A stretch of 64,000 nt of DNA, taken from JBBQVZ01 sp963695975. GTDB lineage: Bacteria; Actinomycetota; UBA4738; HRBIN12. Positions 34,480 to 42,410 of the stretch are shown here, piece by piece; the first letter of the stretch is position 1; each line of letters begins with the position of its first letter. The stretch spans positions 1 through 64,000 of the forward strand of contig CAVOIB010000006.1 in NCBI GenBank assembly GCA_963695975.1, given 5' to 3'. Both the position numbers and the translations under genes were made by a program. Under the pieces are notes generated by a model. That model was not told where the DNA came from. It ran no database searches and saw nothing but the letters and a program-made list of their open reading frames with translations.

Positions 34480-36053
34480 CCCTCCGCCTCATCGTCGTTG
34501 CCAAGTCGGTGAATGACGATCGTCGCGGCGCCCACCCCGAGCGTGGCAAGACCGCCGGCCACCCACCTCCTCGGGCTCATCGAGGCCGGTAGCTTCTGTA
34601 GCGTCAGTGGCATCAGATCGAGGTGGAGTCGCGTCGTCGCCCCTCCGGGGTCTTGACTGAACACCACCCTTGCCAGGCCGGTCCCGAACTCCGAGAGGTC
34701 GGTCCGGAAGATGTGGGGATCAGTGTCGTCGTCGGGATATAGGGGAAAGCCTCTGTAGAGCGCGGGTATCGGGCTCAGGCTCCGCAGCATGAGTTGGCCA
34801 CGCCGAACGAAGACCTCGGCTCCGGCGCCGATCATCAGCCGGGCACGTGCATCCGTGAGCCGAGCGGAGAGCTGGTACCAACCGCAGATATCCCGCCACA
34901 CCCCGGGGTTTTGAGGGACATCGTTGCGGATCACATCGTCATGCGCTCCGAGCAGTTCCGTGAGCAGCCCGGCGAGCTCACCGGGCAACCACAACATCGC
35001 CCGCCTCGCCCCGTTGGTGAACGCCATCACCCCGACCCCGTCGTCGGGGGCCGCGAAGAACTGGGAGTTGAAGCCAGGAAGGATCCCCCCGTGCTCGACA
35101 GCGAGATGCCCGCCCAGGATGACCCGGGAGAACGCCAGCCCAACTCCCGGAACTCGGGGATCGGGCTGGTATTGCGGCTCGAACATGCTTGCAAGCGCCG
35201 CCGGCTCGAGCACCGAGCCGTGCTCGTTGGCGCCACCGCCGAGGAGAGCCGCGACGTAGCGAGCCATGTCCCTGGGAGTCGAGTAGATGGAGGAGGCTCC
35301 CGCGGTCACCCACTCGCGGTCGATCACGGCTCTGGCGCCATCGGACCGCAGCGTGTAGCCCGTCGCCAGGCGGGACTCGACCCGCTTGGATCGGACGAGG
35401 TCGGTATCGGCCATACCGAGAGGCTCGAAGATGTGGTCGCGCAGGTAGCCATCCAACGGCTTTCTGCTCACGTCCTCCACGATCTGGCCGAGGGTGGCGA
35501 ACCCGTGGTCGCTGTAGATGAACCTGGTGCCCGGGTCGGCACCCAGACGGATACCGCCGCGGTAATACTCCGCAAGCGTCGGCAGCTGTCCGAGCTTGAA
35601 GCTCTCCCCGAAGTCCGGCCTGAACGCGTCGGAGGTGCGCAGCTCCTCTGGGACCCCGGCCGTGTGGGTCAGTAGATGTCGCACCGTCGCGGGCTGGAAG
35701 CTGGCCTTCGCCGGGATCAGCCGATAGGCGCGCAGATAGTCGTTGGCGGGGGCATCGAGGTCGAGCAACCCTTGCTCCACCAGCTGCATCACGGCGATCG
35801 CCGTGAACGTCTTCGTGATGGAGGCGATGCGGAAGACCGTATCTTCGGTTATGGGTTTGTTCGAAGCGATGTCCGCCACGCCGTGTCCGTGGAAGAACTT
35901 CAGGGATCCGTCACGCACCACGCCGACCGCCAGCCCGACGGCAGGCCAGCGGTTCAGGATCCCGTCGACCTTCACCCGCAGATCGGCCTCAGCGATCTCG
36001 GGCGTAGCTTGTTCTTGCGTCTCGGTTCGCCGACGTCTGCTGGTCGCGACCAT
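34476..36053 (-). CDS. Serine hydrolase of the beta-lactamase/DD-peptidase family, with C-terminal membrane anchor
   Basis: 525-residue class C beta-lactamase-fold protein. The active-site Ser-x-x-Lys is SITK in FRIASITKTFTAIAVM; the Tyr motif is YSDHGF, and the third motif is HGG in AVEHGGILPGFN, the esterase/DD-peptidase-like version. A second domain (residues about 370-490) follows, then a hydrophobic segment near the C terminus (AGGLATLGVGAATIVIHRLG). ATG at 36053 has GGGAGGTG 6-13 bases upstream and is chosen over the longer frame. Coupled to two PPOX genes; the actual substrate may be a cell-wall or ester compound rather than an antibiotic. Confidence 0.85.
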   Translation of the reverse strand: MVATSRRRRTETQEQATPEIAEADLRVKVDGILNRWPAVGLAVGVVRDGSLKFFHGHGVADIASNKPITEDTVFRIASITKTFTAIAVMQLVEQGLLDLDAPANDYLRAYRLIPAKASFQPATVRHLLTHTAGVPEELRTSDAFRPDFGESFKLGQLPTLAEYYRGGIRLGADPGTRFIYSDHGFATLGQIVEDVSRKPLDGYLRDHIFEPLGMADTDLVRSKRVESRLATGYTLRSDGARAVIDREWVTAGASSIYSTPRDMARYVAALLGGGANEHGSVLEPAALASMFEPQYQPDPRVPGVGLAFSRVILGGHLAVEHGGILPGFNSQFFAAPDDGVGVMAFTNGARRAMLWLPGELAGLLTELLGAHDDVIRNDVPQNPGVWRDICGWYQLSARLTDARARLMIGAGAEVFVRRGQLMLRSLSPIPALYRGFPLYPDDDTDPHIFRTDLSEFGTGLARVVFSQDPGGATTRLHLDLMPLTLQKLPASMSPRRWVAGGLATLGVGAATIVIHRLGNDDEAEG

Positions 36054-36227
36054 GCCGGCCACCTCCCAGTTGACGTTGCTCTCTCGTTGACAGGAGTAAC
36101 GGAGGCGATTGTCCCGACATCGACGGGGCGAGCGTCCCCTATCCAGCCTGGAGGCGATGCTCAACCGGAGGCCAGTGGTCATGTCCATGAGCCGCTGACC
36201 GGCGAGGATCCCCTGATCACACGGGCG

Positions 36228-36602
36228 TCACGATCCCTGGGGCGGCTCCCACAGTTCGAACCGATTGCCTTCGGGATCGGTCGCCCAACCGAAGCGGCCG
36301 AACTCCGAATCCTCGGTGCGATCGTCCACCCAGGTCCCGGCGTCCCGCAGCTGTTCGAGCATCCGATCGAGGTTCTCCACCCGGTAGTTGATCATCGAGC
36401 GCGCTTCGGTTGGTCCGAAGTAGATGGTGTCGTCGGGGAAGGCGGACCATACCGTGGTGCCCGGTTCGTGCCACCGGAACACGGCAACGGCGTCCTGATC
36501 CGGCTCCAGTCCGAATCCCAAGTGATCCCGGTACCAGGCGGCCAGCTTCGCCGCGTCCTTCGCCTTGAAGAAGACACCGCCGATCCCCGTGACACGCTCC
36601 AT
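36228..36602 (-). CDS. VOC superfamily (glyoxalase/bleomycin-resistance fold) protein
   Basis: 124-residue single VOC module: GIGGVFFKAKDAAKLAAWYRDHLGF and TDPEGNRFELWEPP, the standard metal-ligand strands. ATG at 36602 fits the family start. Substrate unknown; methylglyoxal metabolism is a possibility because mgsA is in the window. Confidence 0.9.
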   Translation of the reverse strand: MERVTGIGGVFFKAKDAAKLAAWYRDHLGFGLEPDQDAVAVFRWHEPGTTVWSAFPDDTIYFGPTEARSMINYRVENLDRMLEQLRDAGTWVDDRTEDSEFGRFGWATDPEGNRFELWEPPQGS

Positions 36603-36884
36603 GTCTCCCCAGCCTAGCCCGAGCCGCGGGGACTTCCGGGACCACCAGCGCGGAGAACGAGCCGGTCGGCTCCACCAGGCATCCGAGGCACGCGAGGCGC
36701 AGGCCGATGGGCCCCTCCCCAGTGCCGCTGACGTTCGAGGACCTCGTGACTGAGACTTGTGAGCCCCTTCGCTGCAAGACGCCCACGAGATCTTCAACCT
36801 CCGACGAGGCAACCAGCCAAAGATCCCTGGGTGGAAGGCCGATGGTAGCTTTGGTCGAGTCGAACCAGCGAACGAAGAACGGCG
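36603..36884. other. Intergenic stretch, no supported gene
   Basis: 282 bases between the VOC gene (-) and the repeat-protein gene (+). I see no conserved reading frame, hairpin or tRNA. It probably holds the divergent promoters, but no clear -35/-10 pair stands out. Confidence 0.5.
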
Positions 36885-37199
36885 ATGGACATGGCGGGCG
36901 ATCGCGAGCGCAAGGATGACGAGCGTCTCTTGGCGCGCGCAGAGGAGGCGTTGACCGAGATCAAAGTGTCGACGGGCCTGTCCGAGCCGCACGCCGCGGT
37001 CTTGGCCGCGCTTCGCATCCGCTTGAAAGGCGATGCGGGCAAGAGCCTCGATGCCCTCTTGGCCGCGGCCGAAGACCCCGATGGCCCGAAGCTCGACGAC
37101 GTGCTCGCGCGATCGCAGGACAAACCCGCTCCGTCGATCGACGATCTTCTGTCGAAGGCCGAGCAGCAGAAGCGCTCACTCGACGACCTCCTAGGTTAG
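36885..37199 (+). CDS. Small acidic repeat protein with L-D-x-L-L motifs
   Basis: 104 residues, no membrane segment. Four repeats of the form (S/K)(L/I)D-x-LL-x-xA occur in the C-terminal half: SLDALLAAAED, KLDDVLARSQD, SIDDLLSKAEQ and SLDDLLG. This spacing suggests short helices that could dock on a partner. The next gene (hydrolase-cyclase) starts 13 bases downstream, so the two are probably cotranscribed. No family recognised. Confidence 0.7.
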   Translation: MDMAGDRERKDDERLLARAEEALTEIKVSTGLSEPHAAVLAALRIRLKGDAGKSLDALLAAAEDPDGPKLDDVLARSQDKPAPSIDDLLSKAEQQKRSLDDLLG

Positions 37200-37212
37200 G
37201 AACGCAACAGCA

Positions 37213-38580
37213 GTGGACATCCCAGAGACGCGCTATGCGACGACGGCAGACGGCGTCCACGTCGCCTACCAGGCGCTCGGCGACGGCCCGGTCGACGTCC
37301 TGTTCGTGCTCGGATGGGTCACCCATATCGAGAAGATGTGGACCGAGCAGAGGTTCGCGCGGTTCTTCACGCGCCTCGCGTCGTTCGCCCGGGTGATGGT
37401 GTTCGACAAACGCGGCGTCGGGCTCTCCGATCGCGTGTCCGAGGACCGCCTCCCGTCGCTCGAGGTGCGGATGGACGACGCCCGTGCCGTGATGGACGCC
37501 GCCGACTCCGAGCGCGCAGTGGTGGTCGGGGTATCGGAGGGCGGCCCGATGGCGATGCTGTTCGCCGCGACGTACCCCGAGCGCACGATCGCACTGGTGG
37601 TGTTCGGCACCAGCGCGTGCTGGAACAACGCGCCCGACTACCCGTACAGCGTGCCGAACGAGGATGTCGACCCGGAGGTCGTGGCGTTCCGAGAACGACG
37701 GGAGCGATTGTGGGGCACCAAAGAGCTCGCCCGGGAGTTCCTCGCGGAGTCGTTCGCTCCGGACCTCGCCGACGACGAACCGACGCAGGCATGGCTCGCC
37801 GACTACATGCGGAACGCCGCAAGCCCAGGAGCCGTGAACGCCCTCTCAACCATGAATCGCGCGATCGACGTTCGATCGGCCCTCCCGGCCATCCATGTGC
37901 CCACCTTGGTCCTCGCCCGAGACGGCGACCTCGACTACGGCGTGGAGGAGACGAAATGGATCGCCGACCAGATCCGGGGCGCGCGCTTCGTCTCGTTCCC
38001 CGGGAACGAACACCTCTTCGTCATGGGCCCACAGGACGACCTGCTCGACGAGATCGAGCGCTTCGTGGCCGAGGTACACGGCGATGAGGCCGATCTGGAC
38101 CGGATGCTCGCCACGGTGATGTTCACGGACATCGTTGGCTCGACGGAGAAGGCGGCGGAGCTCGGGGACAGGGGATGGCGGGACCTGGTGGAGCGTCACC
38201 ACGGGGTGGTGCGGGCGATGCTCGGGCGCTTCCGAGGCAAGGAGGTCGACACTGCCGGTGATGGCTTCTTCGCCACCTTCGACGGGCCGGCGCGGGGTGT
38301 GCGCTGCGCCGAAGCGATCACCGAGGCCGTGAACGATCTCGGGATCGAGGTCCGGGCGGGCGTGCACACGGGTGAGGTGGAGATGATCGCCGGGAAGGTC
38401 GGCGGGATCGCGGTGAACGTCGGCGCTCGGATCGCGTCGCTGGCGGCGCCCTCGGAGGTGCTCGTGTCCCACACCGTCCAGGGACTCGTTTCCGGGTCCG
38501 GCCTGACGTTCGCAGACGCGGGTGAGCACGAGTTGAAGGGCGTCCCCGGCAGCTGGCACCTGTACCGGTTGGCCGGGTAG
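37213..38580 (+). CDS. Alpha/beta hydrolase-adenylate/guanylate cyclase fusion
   Basis: 455 residues. Residues about 1-275 are an alpha/beta hydrolase with nucleophile elbow VVGVSEGGPMAMLFA, an Asp in RDGDLDY and a His near EHLFVMGP. Residues about 290-455 are a class III nucleotide cyclase: ATVMFTDIVGSTEKAAELGD supplies the metal Asp, VDTAGDGFFATFDGP the second Asp, and VNVGARIASLA the transition-state Asn/Arg region. This fusion is common in actinobacteria and thought to make cAMP in response to a small ligand. GTG start. Confidence 0.9.
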   Translation: MDIPETRYATTADGVHVAYQALGDGPVDVLFVLGWVTHIEKMWTEQRFARFFTRLASFARVMVFDKRGVGLSDRVSEDRLPSLEVRMDDARAVMDAADSERAVVVGVSEGGPMAMLFAATYPERTIALVVFGTSACWNNAPDYPYSVPNEDVDPEVVAFRERRERLWGTKELAREFLAESFAPDLADDEPTQAWLADYMRNAASPGAVNALSTMNRAIDVRSALPAIHVPTLVLARDGDLDYGVEETKWIADQIRGARFVSFPGNEHLFVMGPQDDLLDEIERFVAEVHGDEADLDRMLATVMFTDIVGSTEKAAELGDRGWRDLVERHHGVVRAMLGRFRGKEVDTAGDGFFATFDGPARGVRCAEAITEAVNDLGIEVRAGVHTGEVEMIAGKVGGIAVNVGARIASLAAPSEVLVSHTVQGLVSGSGLTFADAGEHELKGVPGSWHLYRLAG

Positions 38581-38601
38581 TCCGGGAGCCTCAGCCGGGG
38601 A

Positions 38602-39477
38602 TCAGCCGTCGCCCTCCGCCACCAGCTCGGCGAGCCGCGGGACCACCAGCTCCTGATCCTCGTGATCCTTCACGACGGTCCCTAGCGTGTCTGCCGCGAG
38701 CGATCCGTCCAACCGCTCGGCGCCGAGGAACGCGAGCGCGTTCGCCCAGTCGATCGTCTCGGCGACCCCGGGGAGTTTGGCCAGGTCCATCTCGCGCAGA
38801 CGAAGGACGGCCACCGCCACGTCGCGCGCGAGTGCCTCGCTCACATGCGGCGCACGAACGCGCACGATCTGCACCTCGCGTTCCAGATCCGGGTGATCGA
38901 TCCAGTGGTAGAGGCAGCGTCGCTTCAACGCGTCGTGCAACTCGCGGGTACGGTTCGACGTGACGACCACGGCGGGAGGTGTCTCGGCAGCCACCCGTCC
39001 GATCTCGGGGATCGTCACCGCGAACTCCGACAACACCTCCAACAGGAACGCCTCGAATTCGTCGTCGGCGCGATCCAGCTCGTCGACCAGCAGGACGGCG
39101 CCCGATCCGGCGCGGATCGCGGCCAAGAGCGGTCGCTCAACAAGGAACTCGGGTCCGAACAGGTCCTGCACGTGCGTCTCGGCCGAGACGGCGTCCATCG
39201 CGCGGACGGCGATCAGCTGGCGCGAGTAGTTCCACTCGTAGAGCGCCTGGGAGGCATCGATGCCCTCGTAGCACTGCAGCCGGATCAGGCGGCGGCCCAG
39301 GAGCGACGAAAGGACCTTCGCGACCTCCGTCTTGCCGACGCCGGCCTCGCCTTCTAGCAACAGCGGCTTGTTCAGAGAAAGCGCCAGGTAGATCGCGGTC
39401 GCCAGGCCACGATCGGCCAGGTAGTCCTGTGATGCGACCGCCTCCTGGAGCTCTTCGACCGACGTCAGCTCGAACAT
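38602..39477 (-). CDS. coxD: MoxR-type AAA+ ATPase, CoxD-like
   Basis: 291-residue AAA+ ATPase: Walker A LEGEAGVGKTEVAKV, Walker B GAVLLVDELDRADDEFEAFLLEVL, sensor-1 VVTSNRTRELHDALKRRC. These are MoxR/CoxD hallmarks. In CO-oxidising bacteria CoxD partners with CoxE to mature the Mo-Cu site. ATG at 39477 begins the conserved MFELTSVEEL. It is 7.5 kb from coxE and more than 12 kb from coxL, so assignment by family is good but partnership is inferred. Confidence 0.86.
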   Translation of the reverse strand: MFELTSVEELQEAVASQDYLADRGLATAIYLALSLNKPLLLEGEAGVGKTEVAKVLSSLLGRRLIRLQCYEGIDASQALYEWNYSRQLIAVRAMDAVSAETHVQDLFGPEFLVERPLLAAIRAGSGAVLLVDELDRADDEFEAFLLEVLSEFAVTIPEIGRVAAETPPAVVVTSNRTRELHDALKRRCLYHWIDHPDLEREVQIVRVRAPHVSEALARDVAVAVLRLREMDLAKLPGVAETIDWANALAFLGAERLDGSLAADTLGTVVKDHEDQELVVPRLAELVAEGDG

Positions 39478-39505
39478 GGAGGAAGCGTACCCGAGGCGCT
39501 GGCGA

Positions 39506-40330
39506 TCACGCTTCGAACCCGGTCGGCGGTGAACCGCCCATCGCCTCCCGGAGCGGCCCGAGCGCCGCGTCGAGTGCGGCGAGCGCGCGGAGGAGCATCG
39601 TTTCGACGTCTGCCTCGCTCGCATGTGCCGCGCCTGCGGTCGCCTCCCGCAACGCCAGGCCTTCACGGGTCTCGCCGAGAGCTCGAATCGTTTGCTCAAC
39701 CGCCACGCGGGTGGACTCGTCCGATGGGGACACTCCCACCGTGCGCAGCGCGCGGTCCGCCTCCTCCACGAGCGCCTCGAGCTCCCCGGGGACGGCCGAC
39801 GGGGCCGACACCTCCCGCGCCAGTCGATCGCGAACTGCCGCGGTGGCCCTGTACGCCTGCTGGACCGTGGCCGATGGACGTCGGCGGCTCCGGAGTATGA
39901 CGAGCGCCACGATCGCCGCAACAGCCAGGATCCCGAGCACCCACCAGACCGCGGACGTGCCGGTGGAGGCCTCGCCACTAGGTGCCGACGTCGGGCTAAC
40001 TGCTTCACTCGGCGTTGGCTGCTCGGTGGGAACTGGGGTCGGCGAGGGTTCCGCCGTGGTCGGCTCCGCGGTCGTGGGTTCCGCGGTGGTGGGTTCCTCG
40101 GTGGGCTCAGCGGTGCGCGACGGCTGGATGCTCGGCCCCTCGATCGAAGGCGATGGGATCCCAGCGCTCGGCAGCGAGATCGAGGGGGTTCCCGTGATCG
40201 CCGGCCGGCTCGGCGGGGATCCCGACACCAGGCTCGAGAGCGCGTCCTGCGCCTGTCCGTTGCAGCTCGCCACGAACACGAGTGAGAGCAGGCAAGACCC
40301 GATCAGCACCTTAGTCCTCATCCGATTCAT
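39506..40330 (-). CDS. Lipoprotein with Pro/Thr-rich linker, single membrane helix and helical C-domain
   Basis: 274 residues. A lipoprotein signal ends VFVASC. Residues about 28-125 are Ser/Thr/Pro/Glu-rich with PTTAEPTTAEPTTAEPS repeats, then one membrane helix (WWVLGILAVAAIVALVIL), then a basic stretch and a helical cytoplasmic domain. ATG at 40330 overlaps the MscS stop (ATGA); ATG at 40321 has the better spacing to GGGGGG. Coupling with MscS suggests it works with the channel. Function not known. Confidence 0.7.
   Translation of the reverse strand: MNRMRTKVLIGSCLLSLVFVASCNGQAQDALSSLVSGSPPSRPAITGTPSISLPSAGIPSPSIEGPSIQPSRTAEPTEEPTTAEPTTAEPTTAEPSPTPVPTEQPTPSEAVSPTSAPSGEASTGTSAVWWVLGILAVAAIVALVILRSRRRPSATVQQAYRATAAVRDRLAREVSAPSAVPGELEALVEEADRALRTVGVSPSDESTRVAVEQTIRALGETREGLALREATAGAAHASEADVETMLLRALAALDAALGPLREAMGGSPPTGFEA
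40055..40115 (-). repeat. 15-bp tandem repeats in lipoprotein linker
   Basis: About four imperfect 15-base units (PTTAE per unit) lie in the linker-coding region. Length variation would change the linker. Confidence 0.65.
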
Positions 40331-41226
40331 CCCCCCGTTGGGTTCGGGGCGATCACCGGGATCGGCGGAGCGACGACGCCGCGCTGCGAGAGCCGGTTGG
40401 TGGCTTGTTCGCGAAGAGAGCGCTCGACCTCCCATCGCTTCGAGGGGATCGTCTCGGCGACCACGCGCACGATCTGTGCAGCGTCGGTGAGTTGCACGAC
40501 ACCCAACACATCCGGTCCGTCGCGTAGCGCCCCTTCGAACGGAGGAACATCGCGGATCTCGTCGAAGAGCTCGGTGAGGATATCGCGGACCTTGTCGACG
40601 TCCTGGTCGTATGGGAGCCGGAGGTCGACGATCGCGCGCCCCCAGCCGCGGGTCTTGTTGCTCGTGACAAGGATGTTGCCGTTCGGCACGATGTTCAGCG
40701 TTCCGTCGAACGCACGGATCGTCGTGATCCGAAGCGTGAGCGCCTCGATCGTGCCCGACACGGGATCCGCCGACGTCTGAAGCTCCACGGTGTCGCCCAC
40801 GTCGTACTGGTTCTCCGCCAGGATGAAGAAGCCCGAGAGCGTGTCCTTGACGATGGTCTGCGCGCCGAACCCCAGCGCGACCCCTGCGATACCGGCGGTC
40901 GCGAGGAGTGGACCGAGATTCACGCCCACCGCCGAGAGAATCATCAGCACCACCACGGTCCACACGACGATCTGGAACGTGCTGAGGAGCAGGTTCGCAA
41001 CGGTCGCCCGGCGGCGCGACTGCCGGAGCTTCTCCCGCTCGGTGCCCTCGGCCAGCGCATCGGCGCGCATCTCCAGCCGGTGAACGTACCGACGGGCCAC
41101 CAAGTTCACGATCAGAGCGACGAGGAAGACGATCGCGAGCGAGATCCCGACCGTGAGCCACCACTCGGTACTGAACCGAGGAGGGTCGCTCTGTTGCGCG
41201 AGGACTCCCAACATCCGCACATCCAA
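40327..41226 (-). CDS. MscS-type mechanosensitive ion channel
   Basis: 299 residues. After two N-terminal helices, the pore-lining TM3 region reads LLATAGIAGVALGFGAQTIVKDTLSGFFILAENQY, with small residues packed as in MscS, then the beta domain (VELQTSADPVSGTIEALTLRITTIR). Relieves osmotic pressure on hypo-osmotic shock. Starts at 41226 or ATG 41217. Coupled by ATGA overlap to the downstream lipoprotein. Confidence 0.92.
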   Translation of the reverse strand: MDVRMLGVLAQQSDPPRFSTEWWLTVGISLAIVFLVALIVNLVARRYVHRLEMRADALAEGTEREKLRQSRRRATVANLLLSTFQIVVWTVVVLMILSAVGVNLGPLLATAGIAGVALGFGAQTIVKDTLSGFFILAENQYDVGDTVELQTSADPVSGTIEALTLRITTIRAFDGTLNIVPNGNILVTSNKTRGWGRAIVDLRLPYDQDVDKVRDILTELFDEIRDVPPFEGALRDGPDVLGVVQLTDAAQIVRVVAETIPSKRWEVERSLREQATNRLSQRGVVAPPIPVIAPNPTGG

Positions 41227-41286
41227 CTAGGAGGAGTGCGCCACGTCAAAGGTCCGGCGTTTCGGGTCCATGCCCGTCGACGGGGA

Positions 41287-41886
41287 TCAGCCGCGGAAGC
41301 GTGGATCCGACGTCTGGCTGGGAGGGCCCGCACGCGAGAGACGACGAAGCCGCGATCCTTCGATCAGAAGAAGGCCCCCTCCGACGAGTCCCCAAGCCGC
41401 CAGCACGAACCTGAGCACGCGTATGTCGCCCTCCTCGGCGAAGAACAGAACGAGTCCGAGGACGAGCTCGACCGTGCCGAGGGCCAGTCCTCCGTAGGTC
41501 CACCGATGCCCGGTGCGACGTTCGACCTCGAAAGCACCGAGCAGCCTCAGCGACCCCGTGAGAACGGCAGCGAGCCCCAACAGGCTGATGAGCGTGTTGG
41601 TGGACACCAGATGTTCGAGCGGCTGGCGGAACAACACGAGGAGCGCCGCGACGACGCTCACGCTTCCGGCCGCCAGGCCGATCCGCGAGCCGCGCCGCCA
41701 CCGGACGCTGACCGCCCATCTACACGTCACGAGCCCGCTGAGCAGCCAGTAGACGCCGATGAAGTTCGCGAGCATCCGGCGGTTGCCCTCTGATACCAGC
41801 ACCGCGGTTCCCAGGAGCAGCGCGAAGCTCCCGCGGACGACCGGGATCCACCAGAAACGTGCCTGCCGGATGGGAGCGTCATGCAT
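41287..41886 (-). CDS. HdeD/DUF308-like membrane protein
   Basis: 199 residues with about six short hydrophobic segments arranged as pairs; WWIPVVRGSFALLLGTAVL at the start matches the HdeD repeat (WWxxLxRGxxAIxxG). HdeD is linked to acid or envelope stress in enterobacteria, but its role here is unknown. ATG at 41886. Confidence 0.8.
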   Translation of the reverse strand: MHDAPIRQARFWWIPVVRGSFALLLGTAVLVSEGNRRMLANFIGVYWLLSGLVTCRWAVSVRWRRGSRIGLAAGSVSVVAALLVLFRQPLEHLVSTNTLISLLGLAAVLTGSLRLLGAFEVERRTGHRWTYGGLALGTVELVLGLVLFFAEEGDIRVLRFVLAAWGLVGGGLLLIEGSRLRRLSRAGPPSQTSDPRFRG

Positions 41887-42050
41887 CACACGATTATCCA
41901 GCGTGGGCGAGCTCGAACCTCGATGGGCAGATCGCTCCCAACGTGGCCCTCGAGAAGTTGGGGCAGTTATCGTCTTCTTCGCGTCGAGTTGTCGATTCCG
42001 CCGATCCCGTTCGTCTTGGGAGTGACGATCCTGAGGAGGAGGAGGAAGCG

Positions 42051-42410
42051 ATGAAGTACATGCTGTTGATCCATCAGGGCTCCACGCCGACACCGCGGTC
42101 GCCCGAGGCATGGGCGACCCTCTCGGAGGACGAGCAGAACGCCGTCTACGCGGACTACCAGGCGATCAACGAGAACCCGGGCGTCACCCCCGGCTTCGGG
42201 CTGGACGCCCCCGAGACGGCGACCACCGTGCGGGTGCAGGACGGCAAGACGCTTGTCACCGACGGGCCGTTCGTCGAGATCAAGGAGTCGATCGGCGGCT
42301 ACCTATTGTTCGAAGCCGACGACCTCGACGCCGCGATCGAGCTGGCCGCGCGGATCCCGGCGGCGCGCCTGGGCGGTGCGGTCGAGGTACGTCCGATCGT
42401 GGAGTGGTAG
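42051..42410 (+). CDS. YCII-related DGPF domain protein
   Basis: 119 residues: MKYMLLIHQGSTPTPRSPEAW, VTDGPFVEIKESIGGYLLFEADDLDAAIELAARIP, ending VRPIVEW. These are the DGPF/YCII blocks (name-giving DGPF visible). A very strong ribosome site, four GAG-type units (42033-42046), precedes the ATG. It overlaps the ECF sigma gene and matches the DGPF-ECF42 genetic partnership described for actinobacteria. Confidence 0.92.
   Translation: MKYMLLIHQGSTPTPRSPEAWATLSEDEQNAVYADYQAINENPGVTPGFGLDAPETATTVRVQDGKTLVTDGPFVEIKESIGGYLLFEADDLDAAIELAARIPAARLGGAVEVRPIVEW

Noticed and set aside
34794..35675. Plus-strand open frame of 293 codons opposite the serine hydrolase
   Set aside because: No motifs, antisense to clear SxxK and HGG blocks on the minus strand.
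40055..40115. Short tandem repeats as a CRISPR or VNTR element
   Set aside because: They code for PTTAE units of the lipoprotein linker in frame.
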